A stretch of 64,000 bases of DNA from Geobacillus kaustophilus (GCF_000948285.1 NZ_JYBP01000003.1:372001-436000), one strand, 5' to 3'; counted from the stretch's first letter, positions 20,148-31,297 are shown. Program-made: numbers and translations. Notes: a model not told the origin generated them from the sequence alone.

Positions 20148-21710
20148 TTATTTACGCTTGTTTTTGCCGGCCAGCCAGTGCAGCCCCGGAAGGTAGACGA
20201 GCTCTTCGCGCCGGATGAGCCGGAACAGAACGAGGCAGGCGGCATATAGGACGGCTGTCGCGGCTATGGCAAGCAGCGTCCAAAGCGGTGCGGGCACGGC
20301 CAAAAGCGGATGGCGGGAGAGCGCATAGCCGATTGCGCCCGCGGCGATGATGGCGCTAAGCGCTTTGATGTACTCGCGCGCATCGATGGAAAAAGACACC
20401 GCCTTGACGACCGTGGCAAAGTGAAGCAACGTCACAAGAACGGTGCTGACTGCAGTCGCCAGCGCCGCGCCCATAATGCCTAAACTTGGACGGGAAGCAA
20501 GGACGAAGATGCACACGAGCTTCACCACTGCTCCGATCAAGCTGTTCGTCATGGCGGCGTTCGCCAAGTCCAGTCCTTGCAAGACCGCCTGCAGCGGGCC
20601 TTGGAAATAATACAATAAGAAAAAAGGCGCCATCACTTGAATAAAGATCGCGGCTTCACCTGTGCCGTACATCCAGCGCATGAGCGGCTCGGCGAACAAG
20701 TAAAGAACGACGGTGGAAAGGCCGCCGGTGACAAGCGACAAGCGCATCGCCTGGGCGATTCGGTATTCGACCAAAAGCAGCTTGCGTTGCGCCATTGCTT
20801 CGCTGATGGCCGGCACCAGGGCGGTCGAAAGCGCGTACGTAATAAACGACGGCAACGTCAGCAATGGCAACGCGTAGCCGACAAGCTGTCCGTATTGCCT
20901 CGTGGCAGTGGAGGCGGCGATGCCGGCCAATGCCAAGCTGTTGGCGACGACGATTGGTTCAAAAAACCAAGAAAGTGAGCCGATCAAACGGCCGCCGGTT
21001 GTCGGCAGGGCGATGCGCATGAGGCGGACGAACGTCTCTTTGCCGGCTTGGACGTAGTGAAAAAACTTTGTCCGCAGACGAATCGATTTTTTAACCTTAA
21101 ATAGAAACAGCAAATACAATAATGCTGCCAGCTCGCCGAGAACAGAAGACGCCATGGCGCCGGCGGCGGCATACTCGACGCCGTACGGCAAAAGCGGCTG
21201 TGTGCATAAGGCGATCAAGCTGATGCGGACGATTTGTTCCATCAAGAGCGAGTAGGCGTACGGTTTCATTTGCTGGCGTCCTTGAAAGTAGCCGCGCAGC
21301 ACCGAAGAGATGGCGACGATCGGCACAATTGGAGCGATGGCAAGAAGCGGATAGTACGTGCGCGGGTCGGTGAACATCGTCCGGGAGAGCCATGGCGCAG
21401 CTGCGATCAACGCCGGCAGAAGCACGATGCTTAAGGTGCCGGTGGTGGTGAGCGACACGACGAGGATTTTTTTGACCTGCTGCCGGTCGCCGGCCGCCTC
21501 TGCTTCGGCGACGAGTTTGGAAATGGCGACCGGCAGCCCGATCTGCGTCGCTGTAATCGCCAAAACGAGCGTCGGCACGGCCATCATGTACAGCCCGACT
21601 CCTTCATCGCCGATCATGCGGGCGACGACGATTCGGTTGATGAAACCGAGAATTTTCGTAATAAAGCCAGCGGCGATTAAAATGACCGTACCTTGTAAAA
21701 ATTTAGACAT
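20148..21710 (-). CDS. spoVB: Stage V sporulation protein B, lipid flippase family
   Basis: This 520-residue protein is a polytopic membrane protein of the MOP/MATE-like flippase superfamily with about 14 helices. The N-terminus MSKFLQGTVILIAAGFITK and the motif RIVVARMIGDEGVGLYMM match SpoVB. SpoVB is needed for spore cortex synthesis and is thought to flip a peptidoglycan precursor or to assist in it. I start at ATG 21710, preceded by GGGAGAG; the long upstream extension in this frame is not membrane-like. Length equals B. subtilis SpoVB (518). Possible alternative: another RfbX-family exporter, but the location beside yajC/comN/secDF supports SpoVB. Confidence 0.9.
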   Translation of the reverse strand: MSKFLQGTVILIAAGFITKILGFINRIVVARMIGDEGVGLYMMAVPTLVLAITATQIGLPVAISKLVAEAEAAGDRQQVKKILVVSLTTTGTLSIVLLPALIAAAPWLSRTMFTDPRTYYPLLAIAPIVPIVAISSVLRGYFQGRQQMKPYAYSLLMEQIVRISLIALCTQPLLPYGVEYAAAGAMASSVLGELAALLYLLFLFKVKKSIRLRTKFFHYVQAGKETFVRLMRIALPTTGGRLIGSLSWFFEPIVVANSLALAGIAASTATRQYGQLVGYALPLLTLPSFITYALSTALVPAISEAMAQRKLLLVEYRIAQAMRLSLVTGGLSTVVLYLFAEPLMRWMYGTGEAAIFIQVMAPFFLLYYFQGPLQAVLQGLDLANAAMTNSLIGAVVKLVCIFVLASRPSLGIMGAALATAVSTVLVTLLHFATVVKAVSFSIDAREYIKALSAIIAAGAIGYALSRHPLLAVPAPLWTLLAIAATAVLYAACLVLFRLIRREELVYLPGLHWLAGKNKRK

Positions 21711-21821
21711 TTTCTCTCCCTGCCTTCTCAAATGCCTCCATCTTTTATACAATATATGCAAGGCCCATGGCCAAGCATGACAACATTGGCAGGCGGCAAT
21801 GGATACGAGGGGGGATGGGGG

Positions 21822-22109
21822 ATGGATGAAAGCCGGAAGCTGCGCGAACAGCTCATGCCGGCGCTCGAGTCGAAGTGCGATGAGTTTCGTCTTCTCGGCT
21901 ATACGCAAGTGACGATGGACGGGCTGTGGGAATGTTTATGTTCCCGCAAGTGGAAGCATCGGCCGGCGGAAAAAAGGCTGCATGAGTTGGTCAGCGACAT
22001 TTTCTCTCTTTCGGCGGGCGAGTATATGACATTTTTGACGATGCGTTCGTATAAACAACAGGCGGCCGGCGATGATGAGTTGAAGCGGGTTTTAAAGGAA
22101 TTGTTATAG
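21822..22109 (+). CDS. comN: Post-transcriptional regulator ComN (YrzD)
   Basis: This 95-residue protein resembles ComN, a small cytoplasmic protein reported to act post-transcriptionally on the comE operon in B. subtilis. Visible segments are CDEFRLLGYTQVTMDGLWECLCSRKWK and SDIFSLSAGEYMTFLTMRSYK. The ATG at 21822 follows a G-rich SD region (GAGGGGGG). It is divergent from spoVB and directly upstream of secDF, as in B. subtilis. Whether the host is competent cannot be judged here. Confidence 0.8.
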   Translation: MDESRKLREQLMPALESKCDEFRLLGYTQVTMDGLWECLCSRKWKHRPAEKRLHELVSDIFSLSAGEYMTFLTMRSYKQQAAGDDELKRVLKELL

Positions 22110-22116
22110 TGGAAAA

Positions 22117-22145
22117 TTGACACTTGCCGGCTGCTGTTTCATAAT
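22117..22145 (+). promoter_or_regulatory. Sigma-A promoter of secDF
   Basis: TTGACA (22117-22122), 17-base spacer, CATAAT (22140-22145). It begins eight bases after the comN stop and lies 77 bases before secDF. Confidence 0.7.
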
Positions 22146-22221
22146 GGAAGGCGAGGCCAATGTTTTGCTTGGCGCTGCGGCGGACGGCGCCGAAGCAAGT
22201 TGAAGGAGGATCTTAAGGAGA

Positions 22222-24474
22222 ATGGTAAAACGAAGCCGCATCGTCGCCTTTTTTCTGCTCCTGCTTTTGTTTGCTGGAGTGATGGGGCCGACGATTCGAG
22301 GAATTGTACATAACATCAAACTGGGCCTTGACTTGCAAGGCGGTTTTGAAGTGCTGTATGAAGTGAAGCCGGCCAAAAAAGGCGATAAGATCGACCAAGA
22401 GACGCTGCAAAGCACTGTCAGCGCGCTGAATAAACGGATCAACGTCCTTGGCGTCAGCGAGCCGCGGGTGGACATTGAAGGAGGAAACCGCATCCGCGTC
22501 CAGCTCGCCGGGGTGAAAGACCAAAATGAGGCGCGCGAAATTTTGTCCACACAGGCGAAATTGACGTTCCGCGACGTCAATGACAACGTGCTCATGGACG
22601 GGAGCGATCTCGTCCAAGGCGGAGCAAAGCTGTCGTTTGATGAAAACGGCCGACCGAGCGTCGCTCTGAAATTGAAAGACGCCGACAAGTTCCGCCAAGT
22701 GACGGAAAAAGTATATAAAATGGGGCCGCCCAACAACATTTTAGTCATTTGGCTCGATTTTAAAGAAGGGGTGGACTCCTACCGGAAAGAGGCGGGCAAA
22801 GCCGATCCGAAATTTATTTCCGCCGCTTCGGTCAATCAAGTGTTCAATCAGACGGATGTGTCGATCGTCGGCAATTTTACGGTCAAAGAAGCGCAACAGC
22901 TGGCTGATTTGCTCAATGCCGGCGCGCTGCCGGTCGAGCTGCATGAAATTTATTCGACGTCCGTCGGCGCTCAGTTTGGGAAAAACGCCCTGCAAAAAAC
23001 GGTGTTGGCCGGCATCATCGGCGTGGCGGCGATCTTCTTGTTCATGATTTGGTTTTACCGGCTTCCTGGGATCATCGCCGTCATTACGCTGTCGGTATAC
23101 ATTTATTTGATTTTGCTTTTGTTTGATTGGATGAACGTCGTGATGACGCTGCCGGGCATTGCTGCCCTTATTTTAGGGGTTGGGATGGCGGTCGATGCCA
23201 ACATTATTACGTACGAACGGATCAAAGAGGAGCTGAAGCTCGGCAAGTCAATGCTGTCGGCGTTCCGCGCCGGCAAACGCGGGTCGTTTGCGACGATTTT
23301 TGACGCCAACCTTACGACGATCATCGCCGGCGCTGTCCTCTTTATTTATGGGACAAGCTCGGTGAAAGGATTTGCGACGACGCTCATCATCAGCATCATC
23401 GTCAGCTTTCTCACTGCCGTTTACGGCACGCGGCTGCTGCTCGGCCTGCTTGTGTCAAGCCGGTGGTTCGATAAAAAGCCAGAGTGGTTTGGCGTCAAGA
23501 AATCGGAAATCTTAAACATTGCCGAAACGACCGAGGAAACGGAAGTGCCGACAAAATTTGACCGCTGGGATTTTGTCAAACATAGCAAAAAGTTTTTCGT
23601 TTTCTCTGGCGCATTGACGATCGCCGGCGTCATCTCGTTGTTTGCGATGGGGTTGAATCTTGGCATCGATTTCACTAGTGGCACGCGCGTTGAGGTGACG
23701 AGCAGCCAGCCGATTGACGCCAAAGAACTGAGCGGTTATTTCGAGCGGCTCGGCTACAAGCCGGAAGGTGTCGTCCTGTCCGGCACGGACGGGAAAACAG
23801 GCGTCGTCCGCTTGATTGGCGTGCTCGATAAGCAAGAAATTGCCAAGTTGAAAAACGAATTGAAGCAAGCGTATGGCAACGAACCAAACATCAGCACCGT
23901 CTCGCCGGTCGTCGGCAAGCAGCTTGCCCGCAATGCGCTCATCGCTGTGCTTATTTCATCGATCGGCATCATTCTTTACGTGACGATCCGCTTTGAGTGG
24001 CGGATGGCGTTGGCAGCGATCGTCGCCCTGTTGCATGACGCCTTTTTCATTGTCACGGTGTTCAGCTTGACGCGTCTTGAAGTCGATTTGACATTCATCG
24101 CCGCGGTGCTGACGATCATCGGGTACTCGATCAACGATACGATCGTCACGTTTGACCGCATCCGGGATTTGATGAAAAAGCGGAAAGTGAAAACGGTCGA
24201 CGACTTGAAGCATATCGTCAACCGGGCGTTGCAGCAAACATTTACGCGCTCGGTCAACACCGTATTGACCGTCTTGTTTACAGTCATCGCGTTGCTCATC
24301 TTTGGCAGCGAAGCGATCCGCAATTTCAACCTCGCTTTGCTCGTTGGACTTGTGTGCGGCGTCTATTCGTCGCTTTGCATCGCTTCTCAGCTTTGGGTCG
24401 TTTGGAAGGGACAGGAGTTCAAAAAAGGGAAAGGAGCCAAAAAAGCGGCGGCCGAGGCCGAACCACAGGTGTAA
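22222..24474 (+). CDS. secDF: Fused protein translocase subunit SecDF
   Basis: This 750-residue protein fuses SecD and SecF, as in other Bacillus. It uses the proton motive force to help SecYEG complete export. The SecD half begins with a membrane helix, then LGLDLQGGFEVLYEV, a large external domain with VQLAGVKD, and six helices from about residue 255 (LILGVGMAVDANIITYERIKEE). The SecF half starts near 445 with FVFSGALTIAGVISLF and LGIDFTSGTRVEV, and has RLEVDLTFIAAVLTIIGYSIND. A charged C-terminal tail follows. SD AAGGAGGATCTTAAGGAG precedes the ATG, and a strong terminator follows. Confidence 0.97.
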   Translation: MVKRSRIVAFFLLLLLFAGVMGPTIRGIVHNIKLGLDLQGGFEVLYEVKPAKKGDKIDQETLQSTVSALNKRINVLGVSEPRVDIEGGNRIRVQLAGVKDQNEAREILSTQAKLTFRDVNDNVLMDGSDLVQGGAKLSFDENGRPSVALKLKDADKFRQVTEKVYKMGPPNNILVIWLDFKEGVDSYRKEAGKADPKFISAASVNQVFNQTDVSIVGNFTVKEAQQLADLLNAGALPVELHEIYSTSVGAQFGKNALQKTVLAGIIGVAAIFLFMIWFYRLPGIIAVITLSVYIYLILLLFDWMNVVMTLPGIAALILGVGMAVDANIITYERIKEELKLGKSMLSAFRAGKRGSFATIFDANLTTIIAGAVLFIYGTSSVKGFATTLIISIIVSFLTAVYGTRLLLGLLVSSRWFDKKPEWFGVKKSEILNIAETTEETEVPTKFDRWDFVKHSKKFFVFSGALTIAGVISLFAMGLNLGIDFTSGTRVEVTSSQPIDAKELSGYFERLGYKPEGVVLSGTDGKTGVVRLIGVLDKQEIAKLKNELKQAYGNEPNISTVSPVVGKQLARNALIAVLISSIGIILYVTIRFEWRMALAAIVALLHDAFFIVTVFSLTRLEVDLTFIAAVLTIIGYSINDTIVTFDRIRDLMKKRKVKTVDDLKHIVNRALQQTFTRSVNTVLTVLFTVIALLIFGSEAIRNFNLALLVGLVCGVYSSLCIASQLWVVWKGQEFKKGKGAKKAAAEAEPQV

Positions 24475-24476
24475 CA

Positions 24477-24518
24477 GCGCGCCGGAAAAGTGTGAATGTG
24501 CTTTTCCGGCGCCTTTTT
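24477..24518 (+). terminator. Terminator after secDF
   Basis: GCGCCGGAAAAG and CTTTTCCGGCGC form a perfect 12-bp stem with a 12-base loop, followed by CTTTTTG. Confidence 0.9.
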
Positions 24519-24612
24519 GTTCGGTGCAATGCTCGGGGCGGAAAATGGATACACTAACCGTCAGATGCAATATAGGCAGCGCGTGAGGCTGCTGAATGCA
24601 AAGGTGGGGGAG

Positions 24613-25521
24613 ATGGCCATGGAACACGAACAGCGGTTCAGGCAGGCGAAAACGGCAGCGATCGTCGGGATTGCTGGAAATATGGCGCTTGCTGCCGTCA
24701 AGGCGGCGGTCGGCGTGTGGAGCCAAAGCCAAGCGTTGATCGCTGATGCCGCCCATTCGGCGTCCGATGTTGCCGGCTCGTTCGCCGTTTGGGTTGGACT
24801 GCGGGCTGCCGCGCGTCCGCCGGACGAGGATCATCCGTACGGGCACGGAAAAGCGGAGTCGATTGCCGCCATTATTGTGGCGGTTCTTCTCTTTCTTGTT
24901 GGGCTTGAGATCGGGCGCTCATCGTTTCTGTCATTTTTCGCCCCACTGTCGCCGCCGGGGGCGGCCGCCATTTACGTCTTGTTGTTGTCGATCGCCGTCA
25001 AAGAGGCGATGTTTCGCTATAAATACCGGCTCGGGAAAAAGCTAAACAGCGATGCGCTGATCATCAACGCCTATGAGCACCGATCGGATGTGTTTTCGTC
25101 GTTTGCTGCGCTCATCGGCGTCGGCGCCGCCATTGTCGGTGGAAAATGGGAGATTGGCTGGCTTGTATACGCCGATCCGCTCGCCGGATTGTTCGTCTCG
25201 CTGCTTGTTCTGAAAATGGCATGGGACCTTGGCCGACAGTCGGTCCATACGGCGATCGACCATGTGCTTCACGAAGAAGAGGCCGGCTATTTGCGCGAGG
25301 CGGTCTTGTCCGTTCCCGATGTGCGGCAAATCAATGAGCTGCATGCGCGCGAGCACGGCCATTACGTCATCGTCGATTTGAAAATCGCCGTCGATCCGCG
25401 ATTGACGGTCGAAGAGGGGCACCGAATCGGAAAAAAAGTGAAAGAAAAACTGCTGACGCTGCCGCGCGTCCGCAATGTCATGGTTCACATCAACCCGTAC
25501 AACCCGGAAAAAAAACCGTAA
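24613..25521 (+). CDS. Cation diffusion facilitator family transporter
   Basis: This 302-residue protein exports divalent metal ions by exchange with protons. It has six helices with the metal-site motifs HSASDVAGS (helix 2) and YEHRSDVFSS (helix 5), and DEDHPYGHGKAES in the first cytoplasmic loop. The C-terminal domain (ELHAREHGHYVIVDLKIAVD, VMVHINP) is the usual cytoplasmic dimerisation module. The metal (zinc, iron, manganese or cobalt) cannot be told from sequence. The ATG at 24613 has the purine-rich SD AAGGTGGGGG; ATG 24619 is an equally possible start. It stands alone between the secDF terminator and the recJ promoter. Confidence 0.88.
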   Translation: MAMEHEQRFRQAKTAAIVGIAGNMALAAVKAAVGVWSQSQALIADAAHSASDVAGSFAVWVGLRAAARPPDEDHPYGHGKAESIAAIIVAVLLFLVGLEIGRSSFLSFFAPLSPPGAAAIYVLLLSIAVKEAMFRYKYRLGKKLNSDALIINAYEHRSDVFSSFAALIGVGAAIVGGKWEIGWLVYADPLAGLFVSLLVLKMAWDLGRQSVHTAIDHVLHEEEAGYLREAVLSVPDVRQINELHAREHGHYVIVDLKIAVDPRLTVEEGHRIGKKVKEKLLTLPRVRNVMVHINPYNPEKKP

Positions 25522-25526
25522 TGTCG

Positions 25527-25556
25527 TTGCCTGCCCTTTTCTCCTTTTTGTATAAT
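25527..25556 (+). promoter_or_regulatory. Promoter of recJ-apt
   Basis: TTGCCT (25527-25532), 18-base spacer, TATAAT (25551-25556), located 23 bases before the recJ start and immediately after the transporter gene. Confidence 0.7.
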
Positions 25557-25578
25557 AAGGAGAGTTGAGGTGGGAGAC

Positions 25579-27945
25579 ATGTTGAAAGCGAAAACGCGTT
25601 GGGAGGTGGAGCGCCTCGATGAGCAAGTGGTGAGGCGGCTTGCTGAGGAAGCCGGCGTCCCGCCCTTATTGGCGAGGCTTCTCGTCCGCCGCGGGGTGCG
25701 GACGGCCTCGGAGGCGGCGGCGTTTCTCAATCCGCTTGAGCAACCGTTTCATGATCCGTTTTTGCTTGACGGGATGGAGCGAGCGATTCAGCGTCTAAAG
25801 CGGGCGATCGACGCAGGTGAACGAGTGTTGGTATACGGCGATTATGATGCCGATGGCGTTTGCAGCACGTCGGTGATGGTGAGTGCTCTCAAGGAGGCGG
25901 GGGCGTCGGTCGAGTTCTACATTCCGAACCGATTTACGGAAGGATACGGGCCGAACATGGCGGCGTTTCGCTCCGCAAAAGAGCGCGGCGTTTCCGTCAT
26001 TGTGACCGTCGACAATGGGATTGCGGCGGTCAAGGAAATTGCGGCCGCCAACGAGTGGGGGATGGATGTCATCGTAACGGATCACCACGAGCCAGGTCCG
26101 GTGTTGCCGGAGGCGCATGCGATCATTCATCCGAAGCAGCCGGGAAGTACATATCCGTTTCGCGATTTAGCCGGCGTCGGCGTTGCGTTTAAGGTAGCCC
26201 ATGCCTTGCTTGGGCGGGTGCCGCGCCATTTGCTTGATTTGGTCGCGATCGGCACGATCGCTGATTTGGTTCCGCTTGTTGGGGAAAACCGCCTCTTTGT
26301 TGCACACGGGCTTGAAGCGTTGCGAGCGACGGAGCGCATCGGGCTGCGCGCTCTTTTTCGGCAATGCCGCATTGATGCGGCGGCCATCAACGAACAGACG
26401 GTCGGATTTGTCATCGCTCCGCGCTTGAACGCGGCGGGGCGCCTCGGCGGCGCCGATCCGGCAGTGGCGCTCTTAATGACGGACGATGAGAACGAAGCGG
26501 TGCAGCTGGCGGCGGAGATGGACGAGTTAAACCGCGAACGTCAGCAGCTTGTGGCACAAATCGCTGAAGAAGCGGCGGACATGGTGCGCCGCCAATTTCC
26601 TCCTGAGGAACATCGCGTCTTGGTTGTGGCAGGCGAAGGATGGAATGCCGGAGTGGTGGGCATTGTCGCTTCTAAGCTTGTCGAGCAGTTTTACCGCCCG
26701 GCGGTCGTGCTTTCAATCGACCGGGAAAAAGGGATCGCCAAAGGGTCAGCCCGCAGCATTCATGGGTTTGACTTATTCGCCAGCCTGTCGCAATGCCGCG
26801 ACCTGTTGCCGCACTTTGGCGGCCACCCGATGGCGGCGGGGATGACATTGTCGCTTGATGATGTCGAAGAATTACGGCAACGGCTGAACGACATCGCCGC
26901 CGAAACGTTGTCTGAGGACGATTTTACGCCGCCGACGTTCATTGATGCTTCCTGTTCGATTGCTGAGTTGACGCTGTCGGCCGCCCGCAGCCTTGAGCGG
27001 TTCGCTCCGTTTGGCGTCGGCAATCCGCGGCCGCTTGTTCTCATTGAAGGGGCGTCCGTTGAAACCATGCGGCGCGTCGGGGCGAACGGAGCCCATATGA
27101 AAGCCGTCTTTTCCCAAGACGGGGCCGCGATCGATGCCATCGGCTTCGGCCTTGGGCCGTTATGCGAAGAAATCGCTCCGGATGCGCGCATTTCGGCGGT
27201 CGGGGAGCTGTCGGTGAACGAATGGAACGGGTTCGCCAAGCCGCAGCTGTCGTTGTGTGATCTGGCGGTCAGCGACTGCCAGCTGTTTGACGTCCGCGGC
27301 TGCCGCGACGTCCGTCCACTTCTTGAGCGGCTGCCAAAAGAGAAGCGGCTAGTCGTCTCCTTTCGCTGTGAAACTGGGCAGCGCCCGGACGTGGCGCCAT
27401 TTCGCGGGGAGCTTCATTGCGTGCCGACCGAAGAAGAGGCGGGCGCCTTATCGATTGACGACCGCTATGTCGTGCTGCTTGACGTGCCGCCGCGGCTGGC
27501 CTTGCTGTCGGCGCTTCTTGGCAGCGGGCGGCCGGCGCGCATTTACGCGGTGTTTGCCCAGCCCGAGGCGCAATTTTTCCGCACGTTTCCGACGCGCGAC
27601 CATTTTAAATGGTTTTACGCCTTTTTGCATCAACACCGTTCGTTTCCGCTCGCCAAGCGCGGTGGTGAGCTGGCCCGCGCCCGCGGTTGGACGGAAGAGA
27701 CGGTTCATTTTATGGCGAAAGTATTTTTAGAGCTTGACTTTATCAACGAACAAAACGGCGTCATTTCGCTCGTTCATCAGCCGGCGAAGCGCGATTTGCA
27801 CGAATCGCCGACGTACCGCCGGCGGCGGGACGAGCTCGAGGCGGAGCATCAGTTAGTCTATTCCACTTACGAGCAATTGAAACGCTGTTTGGCGGAAATG
27901 ACACGTTCGCAAACGCACGAGGAGGCAAACGTATCATGGACTTAA
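25579..27945 (+). CDS. recJ: Single-stranded-DNA exonuclease RecJ
   Basis: RecJ degrades single-stranded DNA 5' to 3' in recombination and repair. The 788-residue protein has the DHH motifs [31 protein letters not shown] and [14 protein letters not shown] in the first 300 residues, the DHHA1 motif [12 protein letters not shown] near 420, an OB-like region, and a C-terminal extension of about 220 residues seen in Bacillus RecJ. The start could be GTG 25570; I chose ATG 25579 ([10 protein letters not shown]), which matches the family and has GAGGTGGGAG upstream. It overlaps apt by ten bases. Confidence 0.95.
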   Translation: MLKAKTRWEVERLDEQVVRRLAEEAGVPPLLARLLVRRGVRTASEAAAFLNPLEQPFHDPFLLDGMERAIQRLKRAIDAGERVLVYGDYDADGVCSTSVMVSALKEAGASVEFYIPNRFTEGYGPNMAAFRSAKERGVSVIVTVDNGIAAVKEIAAANEWGMDVIVTDHHEPGPVLPEAHAIIHPKQPGSTYPFRDLAGVGVAFKVAHALLGRVPRHLLDLVAIGTIADLVPLVGENRLFVAHGLEALRATERIGLRALFRQCRIDAAAINEQTVGFVIAPRLNAAGRLGGADPAVALLMTDDENEAVQLAAEMDELNRERQQLVAQIAEEAADMVRRQFPPEEHRVLVVAGEGWNAGVVGIVASKLVEQFYRPAVVLSIDREKGIAKGSARSIHGFDLFASLSQCRDLLPHFGGHPMAAGMTLSLDDVEELRQRLNDIAAETLSEDDFTPPTFIDASCSIAELTLSAARSLERFAPFGVGNPRPLVLIEGASVETMRRVGANGAHMKAVFSQDGAAIDAIGFGLGPLCEEIAPDARISAVGELSVNEWNGFAKPQLSLCDLAVSDCQLFDVRGCRDVRPLLERLPKEKRLVVSFRCETGQRPDVAPFRGELHCVPTEEEAGALSIDDRYVVLLDVPPRLALLSALLGSGRPARIYAVFAQPEAQFFRTFPTRDHFKWFYAFLHQHRSFPLAKRGGELARARGWTEETVHFMAKVFLELDFINEQNGVISLVHQPAKRDLHESPTYRRRRDELEAEHQLVYSTYEQLKRCLAEMTRSQTHEEANVSWT

Positions 27946-28448
27946 AACAATACATTACGATTGTGCCCGATTTCCCGAAGCCGGGCATCATGTTTAAAGA
28001 TATTACAACGCTGATGGACAACGGTCCGGCGTACAAATATGCGACCGACCAAATTGTTCAATATGCGCGCGAAAAACAAATCGATATCGTCGTTGGTCCG
28101 GAAGCGCGCGGCTTTATCATCGGATGCCCAGTCGCCTATGCGCTTGGCGTCGGATTTGCGCCGGTGCGCAAGGAAGGGAAGCTGCCGCGCGAAGTCGTCC
28201 GTGTGGAGTATGGCCTGGAATATGGAACAGATGTCTTGACGATGCATAAAGATGCCATTAAGCCAGGGCAGCGCGTGTTGATCACCGACGATTTGCTGGC
28301 GACGGGCGGGACGATGCGGGCGACGATCGATTTGGTGGAACAGCTCGGCGGAGTGGTGGCCGGATTGGCGTTTTTGATTGAGCTTACCGAGCTTGGCGGC
28401 CGCAAAAAATTGGAAGGCTACGATATTTTGACGCTGATGCAGTTTTAA
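27936..28448 (+). CDS. apt: Adenine phosphoribosyltransferase
   Basis: This 170-residue purine salvage enzyme makes AMP from adenine and [26 protein letters not shown] is the typical start; [11 protein letters not shown] and the PRPP-binding loop [14 protein letters not shown] are present. The ATG lies ten bases inside the end of recJ, with SD CGAGGAGG. The recJ-apt-rel order is the same as in B. subtilis. A terminator separates it from rel. Confidence 0.97.
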   Translation: MDLKQYITIVPDFPKPGIMFKDITTLMDNGPAYKYATDQIVQYAREKQIDIVVGPEARGFIIGCPVAYALGVGFAPVRKEGKLPREVVRVEYGLEYGTDVLTMHKDAIKPGQRVLITDDLLATGGTMRATIDLVEQLGGVVAGLAFLIELTELGGRKKLEGYDILTLMQF

Positions 28449-28482
28449 ACAGTCGACATTGTTCGCATCTTCGGATACAATA

Positions 28483-28521
28483 AAGAAAAAAGGGGCACTC
28501 ACACATGAGTGCTCTTTCTTA
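28483..28521 (+). terminator. Terminator after apt
   Basis: AAGAAAAAAGGGGCACTC pairs with GAGTGCTCTTTCTT across the ACACAT loop; the 3' side ends in T-rich sequence. Confidence 0.8.
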
Positions 28522-28596
28522 TTAACCGTATGAACGCAACGGACCTCTGTGCTTTGCAGCTTCAATTTTAATCGATTAAAAAGGTGATTCAACCCT

Positions 28597-30795
28597 ATGG
28601 CCAATGAACAAGTGCTGACAGCGGAGCAAGTGTTTGAACGAGCGAGCTGTTATTTGTCGGAACAAGACGTCGCCTTTTTGAAAAAGGCGTATGAGTTTGC
28701 CAAGCACGCCCATCGCGACCAATTTCGGAAATCGGGCGAACCATACATCATCCATCCGATTCAAGTCGCGGGCATTTTGGTGGACTTAAAGATGGACGCG
28801 ACAACGATCGCCGCCGGGTTTTTGCATGATGTCATCGAAGACACCGAGGCGACAAAAGAAGACCTCGAGCGCGAGTTCGGCGCGGAAGTGGCGATGCTTG
28901 TCGACGGGGTGACGAAGCTTGGGAAAATTAAATATAAATCGCAGGAAGAACAGCAGGCGGAAAACCACCGGAAAATGTTTTTGGCCATGGCGCAAGATAT
29001 CCGGGTCATTTTGATCAAGCTCGCCGACCGGCTGCACAATATGCGGACGTTAAAACATTTGCCGGTGGAAAAGCAACGGCGCATTGCCAATGAGACGCTC
29101 GAAATTTTCGCTCCGCTCGCGCATCGGCTCGGCATTTCGAAAATCAAATGGGAGCTTGAGGATACGGCGCTTCGCTATTTAAACCCGCAGCAATATTACC
29201 GCATCGTCAATTTAATGAAGAAAAAGCGGGCCGAGCGCGAGCAATATTTGGAGGAAGTCATTCAAGAAGTGCGCGAACGGCTCAACGAAGTGCATATTCC
29301 TTGCGAAATTTCCGGGCGTCCGAAACATATTTACAGCATTTATCGAAAAATGGTGATGCAAAATAAACAGTTCAACGAAATTTACGATTTGCTCGCTGTC
29401 CGCATCATCGTCAACAGCATCAAAGACTGCTATGCTGTGCTCGGCATTATTCATACATGCTGGAAGCCAATGCCGGGGCGCTTTAAAGACTACATCGCCA
29501 TGCCGAAGCCGAACATGTACCAATCGCTCCATACGACGGTGATCGGCCCAAAAGGCGAACCGCTTGAGGTGCAAATCCGCACGTTTGAAATGCATCAAAT
29601 CGCCGAGTTCGGGATCGCCGCCCACTGGGCGTACAAAGAAGGAAAGACGATCAAACCCAACTCGTTTGAAGAAAAGCTGTCTTGGTTTCGGGAAATTTTG
29701 GAATGGCAAAACGACGCCAGCAATGCCGAAGAGTTCATGGAATCGCTCAAGATGGATTTGTTTTCCGACATGGTGTTCGTCTTCACGCCAAAAGGCGATG
29801 TCATCGAGCTGCCGGCCGGATCGGTGCCAATCGATTTCGCTTACCGCATCCATTCGGAAATCGGCAACAAGACGATCGGGGCGAAAGTCAACGGCAAAAT
29901 GGTGCCGCTTGACTACAAGCTGCAAACGGGCGACATCGTCGAAATTTTAACTTCCAATCATTCGTACGGTCCGAGCCAAGACTGGCTGAAACTGGCGAAA
30001 ACGTCGCAGGCGCGCAACAAAATCCGCCAGTTTTTCAAAAAGCAACGGCGCGAAGAAAACATCGAAAAAGGCAAAGAGATGGTCGAAAAAGAGGTGCGCA
30101 GCCTCGGCTTTGAGCCGAAAGAAGTGATGACGGCCGACAACGTAAAGCGCGTCGCCGAAAAGTTCAACTTCTCGAACGAAGACGATATGTATGCGGCAGT
30201 CGGCTATCATGGCATCACAGCGGCGCAAATCGCCCATCGGTTGACGGAAAAATGGCGAAAGCAGCGCGATCTCGAGGAACAGCAGCGCAAACTGGCCGAA
30301 GCGGTCTTCGAAGCCAAGCTGCCAGCTGGCAAAAAGCGCGACTGCGGCATTCGCGTCCAAGGAATGGACAACTTGCTCATCCGTTTGTCGCGCTGCTGCA
30401 ACCCGGTGCCGGGCGATGAAATTATCGGCTTCATTACCCGCGGCCGCGGCATTTCCGTCCACCGCGCCGATTGCCCGAACGTCAAGACCGAAGAAGCGGC
30501 CGATCGGTTGATTGCCGTAGAATGGGAGAGCGGAGCAAACGGCGAGCGTGAATATAACGTGGACATTGAGATCACCGGATTTGACCGCCGCGGTTTGCTG
30601 AATGAGGTGCTGCAGGCGGTGAATGAAACGCGCACCGATATTTCCGCCGTCTCGGGACGCTCAGACCACCGACATAAAATTGCGACGATCCATATGACAA
30701 TCGCCATTCATAATTTGAGCCACTTGCAAAAAGTCGTCGAACGAATCAAACAAATTCCCGACATTTATTCCGTCCAGCGCTTGATGAACAACTAA
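28597..30795 (+). CDS. relA: Bifunctional (p)ppGpp synthetase/hydrolase
   Basis: This 732-residue Rel protein makes and breaks the alarmone (p)ppGpp on starved ribosomes. The hydrolase HD domain (about residues 35-200) includes [12 protein letters not shown] and [14 protein letters not shown]. The synthetase domain (about 235-350) has DLLAVRIIV and [17 protein letters not shown] lies near 395-455 ([22 protein letters not shown]), a zinc-finger/helical region contains [23 protein letters not shown], and the ACT domain occupies the C-terminus. All hydrolase residues visible are intact, so it is the bifunctional type. SD AAAAGGTGA lies upstream. It is cotranscribed with dtd, as in B. subtilis. 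Confidence 0.97.
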   Translation: MANEQVLTAEQVFERASCYLSEQDVAFLKKAYEFAKHAHRDQFRKSGEPYIIHPIQVAGILVDLKMDATTIAAGFLHDVIEDTEATKEDLEREFGAEVAMLVDGVTKLGKIKYKSQEEQQAENHRKMFLAMAQDIRVILIKLADRLHNMRTLKHLPVEKQRRIANETLEIFAPLAHRLGISKIKWELEDTALRYLNPQQYYRIVNLMKKKRAEREQYLEEVIQEVRERLNEVHIPCEISGRPKHIYSIYRKMVMQNKQFNEIYDLLAVRIIVNSIKDCYAVLGIIHTCWKPMPGRFKDYIAMPKPNMYQSLHTTVIGPKGEPLEVQIRTFEMHQIAEFGIAAHWAYKEGKTIKPNSFEEKLSWFREILEWQNDASNAEEFMESLKMDLFSDMVFVFTPKGDVIELPAGSVPIDFAYRIHSEIGNKTIGAKVNGKMVPLDYKLQTGDIVEILTSNHSYGPSQDWLKLAKTSQARNKIRQFFKKQRREENIEKGKEMVEKEVRSLGFEPKEVMTADNVKRVAEKFNFSNEDDMYAAVGYHGITAAQIAHRLTEKWRKQRDLEEQQRKLAEAVFEAKLPAGKKRDCGIRVQGMDNLLIRLSRCCNPVPGDEIIGFITRGRGISVHRADCPNVKTEEAADRLIAVEWESGANGEREYNVDIEITGFDRRGLLNEVLQAVNETRTDISAVSGRSDHRHKIATIHMTIAIHNLSHLQKVVERIKQIPDIYSVQRLMNN

Positions 30796-30818
30796 GGGCG
30801 GCGAAAGGAGGGATGCAA

Positions 30819-31277
30819 GTGAGAGCGGTCATCCAGCGGGCGAAAGAGGCCAAAGTCACCGTCGGCGGCGAAGTCGTTGGTGCCATTGATGCGGGTTTTG
30901 TCGTCCTTCTTGGCATCACGCATGAAGATACAGAAGACGATGCTGCCTATTTGGCTGAGAAAATCGCTCATTTGCGCGTTTTTGAAGATGAAGACGGAAA
31001 AATGAACCGCTCCTTGCTTGACGTCGGCGGGGCAGTGTTGTCCGTGTCGCAGTTCACCCTTTACGGCGACTGCCGGAAAGGGCGGCGGCCGAACTTTATG
31101 GCGGCGGCCAAGCCCGACCATGCCTTGCCGCTGTATGAGGCGTTCAACGCCGCTTTGCGCGAAAGAGGCGTTCATGTAGAAACCGGCGTATTCGGTGCGA
31201 TGATGGACGTATCGCTCACAAACGACGGGCCAGTCACCTTGATCATCGACAGCAGCGAGAAACTGGGAAACAGATGA
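30819..31277 (+). CDS. dtd: D-aminoacyl-tRNA deacylase
   Basis: Dtd hydrolyses D-amino acids (and glycine) wrongly attached to tRNA. This 152-residue form has [19 protein letters not shown] at the start, [20 protein letters not shown] with the catalytic SQFTLY, and [13 protein letters not shown] with the GP(V)T motif. I chose GTG 30819: AAGGAGGG is 6 bases upstream, whereas the ATG at 30813 directly touches the SD. It lies 23 bases after rel. Its stop falls inside the downstream terminator stem. Confidence 0.93.
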
Positions 31278-31297
31278 AGTTTCCCGGTTTCTTTTTT
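31258..31297 (+). terminator. Terminator overlapping the dtd stop
   Basis: GAAACTGGGAAAC and GTTTCCCGGTTTC form a near-perfect 13-bp stem around the dtd stop codon, followed by six T residues. Confidence 0.88.
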